Part shown: positions 13,441 to 26,200 of the stretch, in pieces
How the letters are laid out: each line of letters begins with the position of its first letter
Position numbering within the stretch: the first letter of the stretch is position 1
From: Steromphala cineraria
Taxonomy: Eukaryota > Mollusca > Gastropoda > Trochida > Trochidae
DNA length: 64,000 nucleotides
Direction: 5' to 3'
Assembly (NCBI GenBank): GCA_916613615.1
Contig: OU744726.1
Location: forward strand, 66,849,764-66,913,763
Made by a program: the position numbers and the translations under genes
The notes under the pieces: generated by a model
The model's input: the letters and a program-made list of their open reading frames with translations, nothing else
Databases searched by the model: none
What the model was told of the DNA's origin: nothing

Positions 13441-13795
13441 AGGGGCAGTAGCACGTTTTGAGGGGAGTATAAGGTGATGTCAGGAAAATGAAAATAAATT
13501 GTTCCAAATGAAAGACAATGTATTTAAACTAAATGGAGCAGTAATACTTCAAATATATAACGTAAGGTTCAGCCATGCGATTCCTTTTTGTTACAAAAAT
13601 GAAATAAAGGTGTTCACACAAAAATGGCCGCCAATGGATTTTATGTGAATCCTAATACTTTGTCCTCTGACTATGGGTGATTGGCTTGTGTAATGTGATT
13701 GTTGACACTGTCAATATAATACATTAGGCATTTACTTACAATTATAAGTGCAATTTTTAAAATATAAAATTATCAAAAAACGTGCTACTGCCACT
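13441..13795 (+). mobile_element. TTAA-flanked MITE, copy 2, intact (355 bp)
   Basis: Starts AGGGGCAGTAGCACGTTTT after TTAA (13437-13440) and ends with the inverted form before TTAA (13796-13799). This is the best full-length reference copy in the window. It lies just upstream of the gene B zinc-finger exon. Confidence 0.85.
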
Positions 13796-13921
13796 TTAAA
13801 TAATATGCTTGGTGTAATGTATTATTGGTGTTTTATATAGTATATGTGATACAATCTACTATGTGCTGTAATGGATCAGTATATATTTTGTAATTTATAT
13901 CACATATCATTTGGTTTCCAG

Positions 13922-16900
13922 ATCTTACCTGTCCCAATTGTACTTATAGCGATGTAAATGGAAGGATATATTGTGAAATGTGTCGACCCTGTGTAACTAA
14001 GAACAAATCTCGAGGCAAGTAGCTCAAACTCTATTCATCCTCTAGTTTATAAAGTTAAGTAATGATGCCATCGCATATTTTGTAAATATTACATTACATT
14101 ATGATTTGCCTCATTACTGCATTTTGTTGAAATTAAAATTTATCAAACCATTCACAGAAATTTCTGTGCAAAAGTGTTTGAGTTAACACTATTCTTCATT
14201 TACAAATCAATAGTACTTCAAAATAAGCTTTTAACAATCATATGGATCATATACCATAACCTTTTCAAAAATTTGCAAATTCTGCGAAATATGGGATTTC
14301 ATGTTAATTTAGTTAAAACCTACGTGTAGTACCATTGGGTTTAACACTACTTTGATATTATTTGTTATGTCACGTATGGATTCTCTTTTATGCGGCGACT
14401 TCAACCAATGTAACCAATTTCGCTTCTAATTTCATATTCTGAAAACTAAATACTTTTATTTTGAAAATCATCAGGTATAGAATTCGTAATGGATATGCTT
14501 GAGGAGGAGTGAATAAATGAAAATGGGAATACTGAAATTGTGATTGTTTTTCACGAATCTGCCACTCAAAATGAATACTCCCTCTGAATCCATCAAATAA
14601 AATTGTTTCTCTCTCACATTTTAGAAATGATTCGAAACATTTTTCACACAAAATTGCCATGTTTGCTGTTGAGTCATCATCAGAAATGGGACTCAATCTA
14701 TTGACAGTCAAAACAAACTTCGCCAATGCACGCCTTTCTTTAATATGAAAGTAAAATATAAACAAACCACCCTGTCTCTTTTTAGGTCCACTTGGTATTC
14801 TCTTCCTTATATAGATCAATCTTGGGCAAGGAGGATATAATTGTATCCCAATTGGTAAATGGCTTGAATATTTCAAGGAATTACTCAATCCCACCAATAA
14901 TACAAACGATAACGGCTTTGAACAAACCGCCCGTGAATATGTATCAAACCATGATTGTTCAGATTGTAACAACGATGATTTCTTATCAGATCCAATAACT
15001 AGAACTGAAATTGAACAGGCGATCAAGTCCCTTAAGACTGGCAAATCCCCCGGTACTGACGGGTTACCACCTGAGTTTTTTAAGAATGCACATTTTATTA
15101 TTCCATATTTAGAATTAATTTTTAATGCTGTATTAGATACTGGCGTATTTCCAGACAATTGGAACATCGGAATGATTATTCCATTATATAAGAAAGGTAA
15201 TAAGCACGAACCAAATAATTATCGTGGTATCTCATTGTTGAATATAATGGGCAAAATATTTACATCGATCCTTGATTCAAGAATTCGTATCTGGATGGAA
15301 TTACATGAGATTTTACATGAATGTCAAGCAGGATTTCGAGCAAATTATTCAACGATTGATAATATATTTGTACTTCAATCGCTTTGCCAAAAATATCTAA
15401 GAAAGCCGAAACATAGATTTTATGCAGCTTTTATAGATTTTAAAAAAGCATTTGATTTTGTTAATAGAAATAAGCTCCTGTATGTCCTTCTTACAAAAGG
15501 TGTCCATGGTAAAATGTTTAATCTATTAAAAGACATGTATGATAAGGTATCTGCGTGTGTTAAAGTTGGAAATAGGAGATCAGAAATATTTGACACATCA
15601 TCTGGGGTAAAGCAAGGCTGTATGCTGAGTCCAGCTTTGTTTATTTTCTTTATCAATGAGCTTGTAGATGAAATGAATAATTGTGGATTAAGAGGAATAT
15701 TTGTCAAAGATGGTTTAAGTGATGTTTTATTACTGTTGTTTGCAGATGATGTTACTTTGCTTGATGACACTATAAATGGCTTGCAAAGAAAACTTGATAT
15801 ATTATATGGTTTTTGTTCAAAATGGAGTTTTGAAGTTAATCTTGAAAAATCTTGTATAGTTGTATTCAGAAATGGTGGTTATCTTAAGAAATCAGAAAAA
15901 TGGTTCTATAACGGAACACGAATGAATGTTGAATCCCACTATAAATATTTAGGTGTTGTTTTTACTACAAAATTGATCTGGTCCAAGACATGTGAAACAC
16001 TAGGTTTACAAGCCAAGAAAGCCTCGTTTCCGATTTTTAGAATGTTCAAAGATTTTCCAAATATCTCCTTGAAAGTTGCATCAGCAATATTTGACAGTAA
16101 AATAGCTCCCATATTATTATACGGTAGTGAAATCTGGGGTCATTCATACCGTACTCATATTGAGAAAATCCATTGTTTCTTTTTCAAACGTTTCCTTTGT
16201 GTTAATAAAACTATTTCGTCCAATGCTATACTTGGTGAAATTGGAAGAACATATCTATGTGTTAAATATTTCAGCAGATGTATAACATATTGGTGCAGAA
16301 TATTACATATGGATGATCATCGTCTTCCGAAAGCATGTTATGATATGTTAAAGCAACAAGATGATCATGGCAGCTGCAGTTGGGTCACCCATGTACGCTT
16401 GCTTCTGTTTCGTACTGGATTCTCATATGCATGGATTACACAAGACTGTGGTAATATTGATGTATTTGTTAATGAATTTAAACAAAGATGTAAAGATATT
16501 GAACTTCAGAATTGGCATTCTAGAATAACATCCTCATCTTTTCTTAAATATTATGGAGAAATTAAATCTGCCCTGGAACCTGAGAAATACATTTTAGCAC
16601 TGAATACTGATAAAGATCTTATTCGTATTTTATGCAAATTTCGCTGTCTGAGTCATAAGTTGAACATTCAACAACAAAGGTATAATATTGATACACAAAT
16701 GAGTAAACTCTTATGTGACAAATGTGATTATAATGTTACGCAAGATGAATTTCATTTTCTACTTGTGTGTCCTTTCTATTCTGTACATAGACAATTGTAT
16801 ATACCCAGTTATTATCATACCTTCCCATCCGATTTAAAATTCAAACAACTTCTAACAACAAAAAATGTACATTTATTGAAATCTGTTGCAATATTTCTTA

Positions 16901-19900
16901 AACGCAACCTGCCTGTGTAAATACAAATTTTGTAATAACACTAGATGATATCCTGTCCATACGCAAACTATTATTTAAATGATTGTACTCTTGGCCATGA
17001 GGCCTTCAATACTGAATAAACTTCTTCTTCTTCTTCTTCTTCTCCATTAGAACCATCTATACAAGTATGGAAGAAAACGTATCTGAAGTGACTGAATCCC
17101 TTCTATTTCATTTCTCAAATTCTTTATCATTGATCAATTTAACCTCATCCAAGTATTTAATCAACTTCGATCTTAAACGTTTATTTTCTATATACATGTA
17201 GACCTCGAAATCACTGTCATCAAGTTATCAAACAAGGACGCTTTACTATCAAAGTTGGTCACGCGGTAAAATTTCCACCAAATAACCAATAACAATATTT
17301 CTAGCTACGTAAATATATATGAATTAAAGGCCTTTTTCCAGATAGAACTAGTTCTTCTAGTACTATAAATGATGACTCCGAAGGACCATCTTCTGACGTC
17401 ACTGAACAGCTTCCTGTCAGTCAATCAAATACAGGTATTGTCCTCCCAGTTTCACGTATTTTTATATAAGACCTGTTTTATTGAGTATCAAGGTACCATT
17501 TGTACATCTTATCTATATACATGCATAAAATAGGAACTCTATTGGGTATTTGTATCTACAAGTGATTATCTTTAAAGAAACATTCTCTTAAGTGTTTACA
17601 ATATTAAAGAACATTTGTCACATGAATATGTGATTTCAAACCAAACCTCACAATAAAAAGAAATAGTACAATCAATATAAGGATATATAAAGGAAGTAAA
17701 TATTTCTAGCTAAAAGAAACAAATATACATTAGAATACATATATCTTCCAGAGACGTCTAATTCAACTATTACTATTAAGCGTATATCTATAATATAAAA
17801 TAGTTCCACTAGTCCTATGATGGACGACTGTAGGAAAATCTTCTGAAGGGGTCGATATCTCTAGCTAAAATAAATTACATATACATTAGAATACATATAT
17901 TTAGAGAGGTCTAGTTCCACTTGTACTGTTGAAGACGACCCTGAAGGAAATTCTTCTGACGTGACTGACAAACTCTCTGACGACTCTGAGGGACATTCGT
18001 TTGAGGGGGTCGAGCAACTTCCTGTTAGCCGTGAAACAGAGGACCAATCACAAACAAGTAATGTTCAGATCAAACAGTCACTAAAAGTTATTAACCTCTG
18101 ACCTTTAAAATATTTGTTACAAAATATAGTAAAATAACTATGATAAAGTGGTTACATTCTTCAAATATAGAGGGCGAAACATTAGCTTTGTTGAGCTTTG
18201 TTTATAGTTTGATAAAAATATCTGTAAACTAGTTATAGCAACGAAGAAACAAATAAAAATTAATGCATATATTTTTCAGATACTACCTGTTCCACTGCTA
18301 CTGTGAACGACCACTTTAAAGAATCATCTTCTGATGTCACCCAACAGCCTCCAGTCAGCCAATCACTACCAGGTATTATTAAATAAAAGATTTATGTCCG
18401 TCTTTTTGATTGTCCAACTTGGTCAAATGACAGCATTGACGTCAAGCAATGTCAACCTATGTTCCTTATATATTAAGGCAATAGAGTGATGTCCCTTTTT
18501 TTCACAGAAGCACCGTATCAAGAACAGAACATTCTCATATAATAAAAACAATTATAGACTTCAGATTCGGTTGATTCAATGATTTGTCGTTCTTGGACAT
18601 GTGATATTCAACTCGGCGTTGCCTCGGTAAATATCACGTGTTCATGGTCGACAAATCATATGATCAACCTATCTTAACGTCAATAATAGTTAAATGTCTA
18701 CCGAGTGTTTAAATGCATATCATTTAATGGATTTACCTTTCCTATTGTAAATGCCTCAAATGATCTAACTCAACATATGAAATTTTCTTTTCAAGATCAG
18801 ACTGGTTCTGTAATTGCCAAGAGCGACGAAGCAACACATGACGTATCAGAACAGCCCCGGTCAAGCGATGATAATGAATACCATTCACAAGCGGGTAAAG
18901 TATTTTCACGTTTTTTGACCATACTTTACATGGATTTCGTAATTTTGGAAAAACCAATAGACATGAGTCAAAGTCATAATGGCTATCAGACTCTTTGATA
19001 GACTTATATAGAGTACCTTCCCTTCGACGAATTTCCCTCTTTATTACACCCGTCGTTATGTTGTTCCTGAAATGAATTTGCAGTAATAGTGTCTCCCTAC
19101 AGAGTATTCTTCTCTAATATCACCTGGAGCACATTTTGAAATTCTGATTGGTTGAAATTAGTCAATGACCTGACTTTAAACTGAGAATATTTGTTCTGTT
19201 TCATCTCTCATATCTCATAAATGACATTTAAAAAAATATATTATTGGAGTCAGTGTTGGTCACGCAATCGCTAGATATTGAAAGAACCGGCTATTGTTAA
19301 ATTGCTGGAGAATACTTCAAAAGAAAAGACTGAAATAGCCTCTGTTGAAAACGCATTTGTAACGTATTGTAATTTTTATGTAATTAAGAATGTGTTACCT
19401 TTTGTAGATATAAGGCTGAAGTATAGTTCAGTTTGGACAGTGCATGGTTTGATCTTTATTATTGGGAAACCTTTTAAAGGCACTGTGTTTAAACTTATAA
19501 TTATTGCATTCATTCGCAGATAAAAGGTCTACTTTCACAGACAACAAACCACAGAAGGATGAGGAAATTCGCCTTGTCCTCATAGGACGAACGGGAGCGG
19601 GGAAAAGTGCCACTGGGAACACCATTCTCAACAAACAGGTTTTTGTTTCTCGTCCGAGTTCTTGTTCAGTTACCAAGGAATGTTTTCGTGGGGCTTGTCA
19701 CATCATAGGGTACAACGTGCAGGTGATTGACACGCCGGGGATGTTTGATACGGACATGACCATTGAAGACATCACACTAGAGGTTGTGAGATGTGTTACC
19801 ATGACTGCACCAGGACCACACGCTTTCATCGTTGTCATCAAGCCAGATAGGTTCACAGAAGAAGAGCAAAAGACGATTAGACATTTTCAAAACTTATTCG

Positions 19901-20613
19901 GGGAATCGATGCAGAAATACATGATCGTTCTGTTCACAAAGAAGGACCAACTTGCTGCTGATGGGAGTTCTGTAGAGGAGTACATTGAACATGCCAATAA
20001 CAAACTCAAGGACCTTTTGCAATCATGCGATAACAGATATGTTGCCTTCAACAACAGAGGAACAGAGGGTGAGAAGGAACAGGATGTTCAGGACCTTCTG
20101 ACAATGGTTCTGTCCATGGTTGAACAGAACAATGGCGTCTACACCAACAAGATGTTTGAAGAGGCAGAAAAGAACCTCAAAGAACACGAACAAAAGCTGG
20201 AACGAGAACATAACGAGAAGATGGAGCAGGAGGTATCAAGAATCATAGCAGAACGTGACCGGGACATGAAGCAGCTAATGGACTCCCATAGAGAAGAGAT
20301 CCAGGCGCTTCGGGAACAGATTGTGGTCCTTGAGAAGAAGAACCTTGACGGATCAGTGGAGGAGGCGGAGGACCTGGACCAGCTTTATGCGGAGATGAAG
20401 AGGAGGAAAATCAGATTGGAGGAGCAAATGAGGAGAATTGAAGAAGCTGCTGATGCGAATATCGAGGAGACTAAAAAGCCACAGAACTTCCGGGAAAGGC
20501 TTCGTGAGAAGGCTGGCAAAGGAGGAGAATTTTTCATCAAGAACATTCTTCCTGTACTTAAGTGGGTAACTCACACGGTTGTTCTCTTGGTTACAGCTCT
20601 AGTGAAACGTTGA
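13922..20613 (+). CDS. Gene B: NZF-like finger, repeated linker exons and AIG1 (GIMAP-like) GTPase
   Basis: Supported exons: 13922-14014, 17342-17434, 17905-18057, 18280-18372, 18796-18894 and 19520-20613, all phase 1. The start exon is uncertain (candidate 13311-13335; total then about 549 residues). Exon 13922 encodes a finger of the pattern C-x2-C-x3-D-x6-C-x2-C with CTY, but Leu replaces the usual Trp; it ends at a GC donor in the context CGAG|GCAAGT. The next exons encode acidic, Ser/Thr-rich linkers sharing SSDVT and LPVS-like motifs. The last exon carries the GTPase: P-loop GRTGAGKSAT, DTPG, TAPGPHAF and TKKD, then a coiled coil and a hydrophobic C-terminal segment ending VLLVTALVKR. 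The GTPase and finger are clear. The linker exons are supported by phase and mutual similarity; RNA data could alter them. Confidence 0.75.
14800..17045 (+). mobile_element. 5'-truncated non-LTR (LINE-type) retrotransposon in a gene B intron
   Basis: A reverse transcriptase frame is open from about 14812 (after a stop) to 16920, read through the ATG at 15172. It shows GKSPGTDGLPPEF, NYRGISLLN, the AFIDFKKAFD block, SGVKQGCMLSP and the catalytic FADD. A C-terminal cysteine/histidine cluster (CDKC...HFLLVCPF) follows. The 3' end is AATAAA then a (CTT)n tail near 17020-17043, typical of target-primed retrotransposition. The endonuclease part is missing, so it is 5' truncated. The clade is not assigned. 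Confidence 0.9.
17700..17862 (+). pseudogene. Decayed copy of a gene B linker exon and its intron edge
   Basis: The segment 17697-17790 is a diverged direct repeat of about 17860-17940, covering intron sequence (TAGCTAAA...ACATTAGAATACATAT), the acceptor and the start of the linker exon. A second piece near 17800-17862 resembles the linker's SSDV region but contains stops. It marks tandem duplication of exon plus intron. Confidence 0.6.
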
Positions 20614-20844
20614 CATTGATATCTGGACACCATGGGCACCTGAAGCTGGAAACTAGTTGCATTGTTTATATGTTTTATTACTAGCTTGTAGAACGCTTGT
20701 AACCACAACCCCCGAAGGCCGAATGACGTGAGGTCAAAGTGAAGTAATTGTTCAGTACGACATCATTGTGTCATCGACCCGGCCACGATGGCCATGCTTA
20801 CGAATCCCTTGTTAGTTTTGACGATAGTTATTTAGCAAGTACAA

Positions 20845-20850
20845 AATAAA
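20845..20850 (+). terminator. Probable polyadenylation signal for gene B
   Basis: AATAAA lies 232 bp past the gene B stop, the first such hexamer noticed downstream. Confidence 0.45.
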
Positions 20851-21805
20851 ACACTGTTGTCGCTAACATATACATGTGCATGTTTATACTATTAACTATG
20901 TTATGGTTAGCAGTTAATGCGCTTCAACACTTTTATCTAAGCTTCAATTAAACATATTTCAAGTTAGTTATAACGTAAATATCGTCCGTCAGCATATCAT
21001 TTCTTTCAGCTTATCTTCACGATGGTGTTTGTATGTTGCAAGTGGTGTTTTCTTATTTGTATGGTATTTATAGCCTATATCATATGCACAATGTTTGAAA
21101 TGTCATTTGTAAACTGCATATGTATTTCTTCTTCAGAGGACATTATTTGCAGATAGATTAGCCTTGACCCTATGAGCCAAAAGCTCGTGCTTTAATGCAA
21201 GATATTACAATTGTAACCACATTAAGCACGATTATGATTGTTATTTTTCCTTTTTCTAAATTTGACTTTTTGGTCTTCGATTTTGAATTAAAAAAATAAT
21301 TAATCAATTAATCAATTAATTTGAATTAAAAAATAACAGTTGTGTAATTTTACAATTTTTTAATGAATCACTGTATTAAGATATACGTAATAATGGAGTT
21401 GTACAAAAACGATTACTAATATTTCACAGGTCAAGGAGTGTCAAAACATGTGATTTTGGCATACATGGCATTATTGTTGTATTTTCAATTTACTTTACAG
21501 ACTTGTATACGTATTTTGATTGTAAGGTGTTGATACTAAAATGAAATAAAAATATAAGCTGTGCTTAGTATTAGTTCTTTTGCATTTCAGCATTTAAGTA
21601 TTTTCATTTGCTGAATAAAATACGTCTTACAGTTACCAGTCCTAAATCACTCCCGGATGCCTCAAATCTCTAAAACAGCTTTTAAATGCAGCCAAGATCT
21701 TACAACGAATGATTTTTAACACAAATCGTATACCTCAAGCTTCGATTGGGGCTCAATATTCATACCTTGTAGGAGGTACACCTGATAGATATTATTAGTA
21801 TATAT

Positions 21806-22013
21806 GTAACTCCATCTTCCAACGCAAAACCTAAAACGCCAGTTTCCAAACTGTCAGTTTTATGCCTTGCTGCATTACCTTGAGTTTTATGTGCTTGCTC
21901 TCTAGTCTGTAGAAGCACTATAGCAGCACAGAAAAATAAAGTCTCTGCAACAAGGCATAAAATGACAGTTCGGAAGCTGGCATTTTAGGCTCTGCGTAGG
22001 AAGATGATGTAAC
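21806..22013. mobile_element. Foldback MITE with long inverted repeats
   Basis: About 65-70 bp starting GTAACTCCATCTTCC is repeated imperfectly in inverted form at 21951-22013 (ending GGAAGATGATGTAAC). Both arms include the shared block around TTATGCCTTG. No coding frame. Confidence 0.75.
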
Positions 22014-22319
22014 TTATGCCTTGATTAGAAACGGCAATTGCAAACGAGTGTTACAAAGTAACCTAAATATATGTTCTCAACTCTTTTGAATTTTTCTAAT
22101 ATATCATACTTCAAAGCTCTGCGTTTATCCCGAAGGCCTTGATGGTGTTCCGATTTGCAAAGCATAACATTCTTCTTTTGATTCAGCATATGTCCTCGAG
22201 TTCAATCAATAGTTATCAATCTTTATCAAAGGCTGTTTTTCTCACTTTCTACACACAAACCCACTTCCTCAAATCCTGGTGGGAATTCCAGGTATGTCAA
22301 CATAACCGCTACCCCTGAC

Positions 22320-22446
22320 GGTGTAAAGATTCACTTGTAATATATTAGTAACTTGTATTACCAAGCTGCAGTATACGACAGTTGCCATTGCTTTGTAAGA
22401 ATTCACATGTAATATACTCGTGACTCGTATTACCAACCTGCAGTGC
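22320..22446. repeat. Tandem duplication, unit about 73 bp
   Basis: TTCACTTGTAATATATTAGT near 22327 recurs as TTCACATGTAATATACTCGT about 73 bp later, followed by the shared GTATTACCAA...CTGCAGT block. Confidence 0.6.
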
Positions 22447-22894
22447 CATGACTTTGAAAGCTTGACGAGTATTATGAAACCATCAATCAGTAAACAGAGA
22501 TTGTGTATGAGACGTTTAAAACTTAAAATCTTCGTCAATCTCTTAACACGCGTTGTGCAGCATATATTGTAAGCTCTGTCCATTTCAGCACACATCAGTT
22601 TGTGTAAGCTCAACGTATTTCTCCAATGCCTTGTTCCATAAGCTTTAGTGGACGTGCTACAAATCTGAATAAAAACAACACAAGTCTGCAAGATTTTGAG
22701 GACGTTCCAAATCTGTATATAAAGAACTTCCTGCCGATTAGTAAGCTAATCCCATGTATTCAAGATGTTAGATTTAGACCTTCCAACCTTTTATACTAAA
22801 AATGTCCTATTATCTGGATAAGCGCAGTATATGCTTTTAGGGACCTTTCAAAACTGTAAATCCAAATCATTCTCCCAACCCGAAAAGGACATGT

Positions 22895-23152
22895 CTTCGG
22901 GAACAGAGTGTGGTCCTTGAGAAGAAGAACCTTGACGGATCAGTGGAGGAGGCGGAGGACCTGGACCAGCTTTATGCGGAGATGAAGAGGAGGAAAATCA
23001 GATTGGAGGAGCAAATGAGGAGAACTGAAGAAGCTGCTGATGCAAATATCGAGGAGACTAAAAAGCCACAGAACTTCCGGGAAAGGCTTCGTGAGAAGGC
23101 TGGCAAAGGAGGAGAATTTTTCATCAAGAACATTCTTCCTATTCTCAAGTGG
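22895..23152 (+). pseudogene. Recent partial copy of the gene B last exon
   Basis: Bases 22895-23152 match 20308-20565 with about six mismatches by eye. They cover the end of the coiled coil and the start of the hydrophobic tail. There is no GTPase domain upstream and the tail is replaced by unrelated codons, so the 110-codon frame (22910-23242) is not a plausible independent gene. It sits directly beyond the 3' end of the convergent actin-like gene. Near-identity implies recent duplication or gene conversion. Confidence 0.85.
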
Positions 23153-23244
23153 CTTAAGAAAAACAGATTTGAGGAGCAAATGTCCCGAACCTTTTGGGGA
23201 CGTTTCAAATATGTATATAATCAGTTAATAAAGTCTTTATAAGA

Positions 23245-26200
23245 TCAACACGTGTCTTCCAGGCCCGGTGGAGGTTCCCAGTCTGTGTATAGAGCCTGAG
23301 CCCCAGATTCTTGATACTGATGTTTCGTCACCCACATGCTGTCACTGAAACTTAATGACGTCAAAATTGAACCCCCAATCCAAACCGAGGCTCTTCGTTC
23401 TGGTGGAGCGATGACCTTGACAGATACACCTTCTGGGGATAACTTTGATACTTCAGATGAAAGCCGCTCCGCCAAACCTTGAAATTAGAGAAAACATTTG
23501 ACAAAGAAATTGCCGTACTTCCGAGACATACATGTAGTACGCTATAATGAAATCGACAATTTCTTGAAAATAATCTAAGCAACAGTAGAAGTGTCTTTGA
23601 TGAAATTCATAAAGAATAAAGTTTTACTAATAAACTATGTTTTAAACCTTATTACCGACAGTTTATACTGAAATTCATGACAGATGCAAAATGTCGAACA
23701 AGATTCCCTCTAAGATGACCAACCAATTAGTTGGCTTGTCTTAAATAGGCTACATTGTCAACTACACGTTTTGTCCGTATAAGTAATTCAGTTTATAAGA
23801 TGTGACATATTGTATGTTAGTTATCAGTGAGAATATTTGCACCTCGAAACATGGTCGATGACCCAGCTAGAATTATATTCCTGTAGAGATCTGTTCTCAG
23901 TGATTCGTCACAGCTTTGTATTGACTCGTGGACCATGGCAGCGAGCCCCGGACCTGGCTTTCCTGCATTAAATATCATCAAATATACTCGACATGATTAG
24001 CGAAGATTAGTGTAAGTGTTAACATAAATACAGCATTTTATCAGTAAAGAGATATACTAGCCTGCAGATTTCAGGGTTTTTTATTCAGTATAGTTTGAAA
24101 ACATTTCGTCAACTTCCTATATATCTAATCCAGTTCACAATTTCAGTATTTTCGTATCATCTAGCTGGATATACTTGTCCTTAACTTTTTTATGTATCAA
24201 TATTTTGTATTTTAAACAAAACAAATAACAAGCTCGGTATTTTTTTCAAAGGAGTCGTTCATTACTTTACACAATGACATATAAGCACGAAAGGGTTCAA
24301 GAAATACATCGGTATAATCCTTTTTGAGTTTATTGCTTTACCTGCAAGAGACGGGTCAAACAGACATTCTATAGCCTATTCCTTACCTGCAAGAGAGGAG
24401 TCAAACAGACATTCTGTAGCCATGTAACGTTCACTTGTCACAGTCAGGTTGATACCATTTGTCATCTGGTAACTCCTTTCAATGTTTGTTTCGGCTGAGA
24501 CACCCCCTTCAGGAGACACAAAGCACACATCTCTCTTCAGGTCTTCAAGGGCCATTTGGTCAACTGTAATGAGTACATAATGTATACTGACAGACAGTAT
24601 GTTACCTCCCCACTCAGTCAGTCAGTCGTGAATAGAATATGTTCACCGTTAATCGATATGATACATTAACTGATATTTTAGCGTAGTATCGATATTCTTA
24701 AATAATTATTAACGTAAACCTTATCTTGTTTGGGGATCCTGTTAGTTGATGTAATTTTGTATTTTATAAAGGCTTCCTTGTGTATTCCAAGTTTGGCTTG
24801 CTCATAACCTTTCAAGAAGCTAACACCTATTTATCCTTGGGAAATAGTGATCAAGGTTAGCCTTAATCAACAAACAGATTCATTTAGGAATCATGGTTGA
24901 CATGCACATAAACTTTGGTGAAACAATCATGTAAAGTTTAGGTGATAAGTATTAGAAAAGTGTTAGAGGTAATGGTTTCTGAAAACATGCGCAGATTTTG
25001 CAAGAATTAACAAATCTTCTATTGGAATTGTAAAAGTCTAAGGAATTAACATAGATATATGAAGCATTCACCCAAAGTTGGAAATGTGTACCCTCGCTGA
25101 TTGAGGAGTTTTTCAAGACATTGGGATATATGGCGTCCAGCAAGGTTCATACGACGTACCCCCTCTTTTAAGACATGGGCTGTGGAGAGTATAATAAAAC
25201 ATGACTCAACTAGACAATGTTACAAAGAAAGCATGACAATGATGTTACTAGAATAATTTATATATTATATAAGACATATATATATAATCATAAAGACAAC
25301 AAGACATTCGATTGAAAATAAAACATCTTAATCATACATGTACTATGATATTGATCGACATGGTCTTCTATTCCTTTCCATGTATGACACCTTGGATGAT
25401 TAAAATGACGTTGGTCCTAATGTCAACATCTAAGGTAACACAAACAGCTGAAAATCATAACTAAAATATAGACGATGATATACGGAATTGAACTAGCATC
25501 CCTTCATGTTCCTGGTATTCTATTGTGACACAGAGAACACTGTCACATGTAACAGAGAACATGTAACACCCAGGAAGGTCGACCCTATAGACTGAATGAA
25601 CTGCCTAATAATCCATAAGTTATGCAAAGAAAGCAGTACTCATTATTGAGTATACAATATCGTTACAGCTGGTTGAGAAAAACTCTCTCGCGGAGTTCTT
25701 GGTCGGTATTCTTCCATAACTTCAGGTTCTGAATCTAAAACCTGAAACATATGGATCAGATCTTTAGAATAGAATAGAATAATATATACCATCATACAGG
25801 GGTGTAACGGAAGTGACGTCAAAGCCAGATTCCACAATCAGACCACATGTCCGACCACTAGCTACAATAGCCGGAAGTGACGATGCCATGATAGCACAAC
25901 TTGGAACCTTCAGTTTTTCAAACAACACCTGTAAAGCGAAACGTGATTAAACTTTTTTAATCAAAATAGTTTTCGTGTTCTCAAAATGTATGATTCAAAA
26001 CTACACATATAATGTCATAAAAAGATTTGGTTTTGTTATCATCTATTTTAAATAATTCATAATATAAGACTAGTATTATCATGCACTAGTCTATATTATC
26101 TCCATCTGTATAGCACTTGGTCTTGAGTTCAATTATGAAGTATAACTAAAGGGCGTCACTGAATGGCTTGATAGATTGGCTTTATAGCCACTAAAGGTCC

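Noticed and set aside
14388..15167. 259-codon minus-strand frame
   Set aside because: Its upstream half is antisense to the reverse transcriptase frame. The rest (14388-14790) has a few cysteines but no recognisable domain; a 5'-inverted piece of the LINE or another repeat remains possible.
19278..19523. Extra gene B exon near 19278
   Set aside because: A donor-like site occurs at 19361, but no acceptor gives an open frame in phase 1; splicing 18894 to 19520 already keeps phase.
22910..23242. Independent 110-residue protein gene
   Set aside because: Almost identical to the gene B terminal exon, without GTPase domain or promoter; treated as a duplicated fragment.
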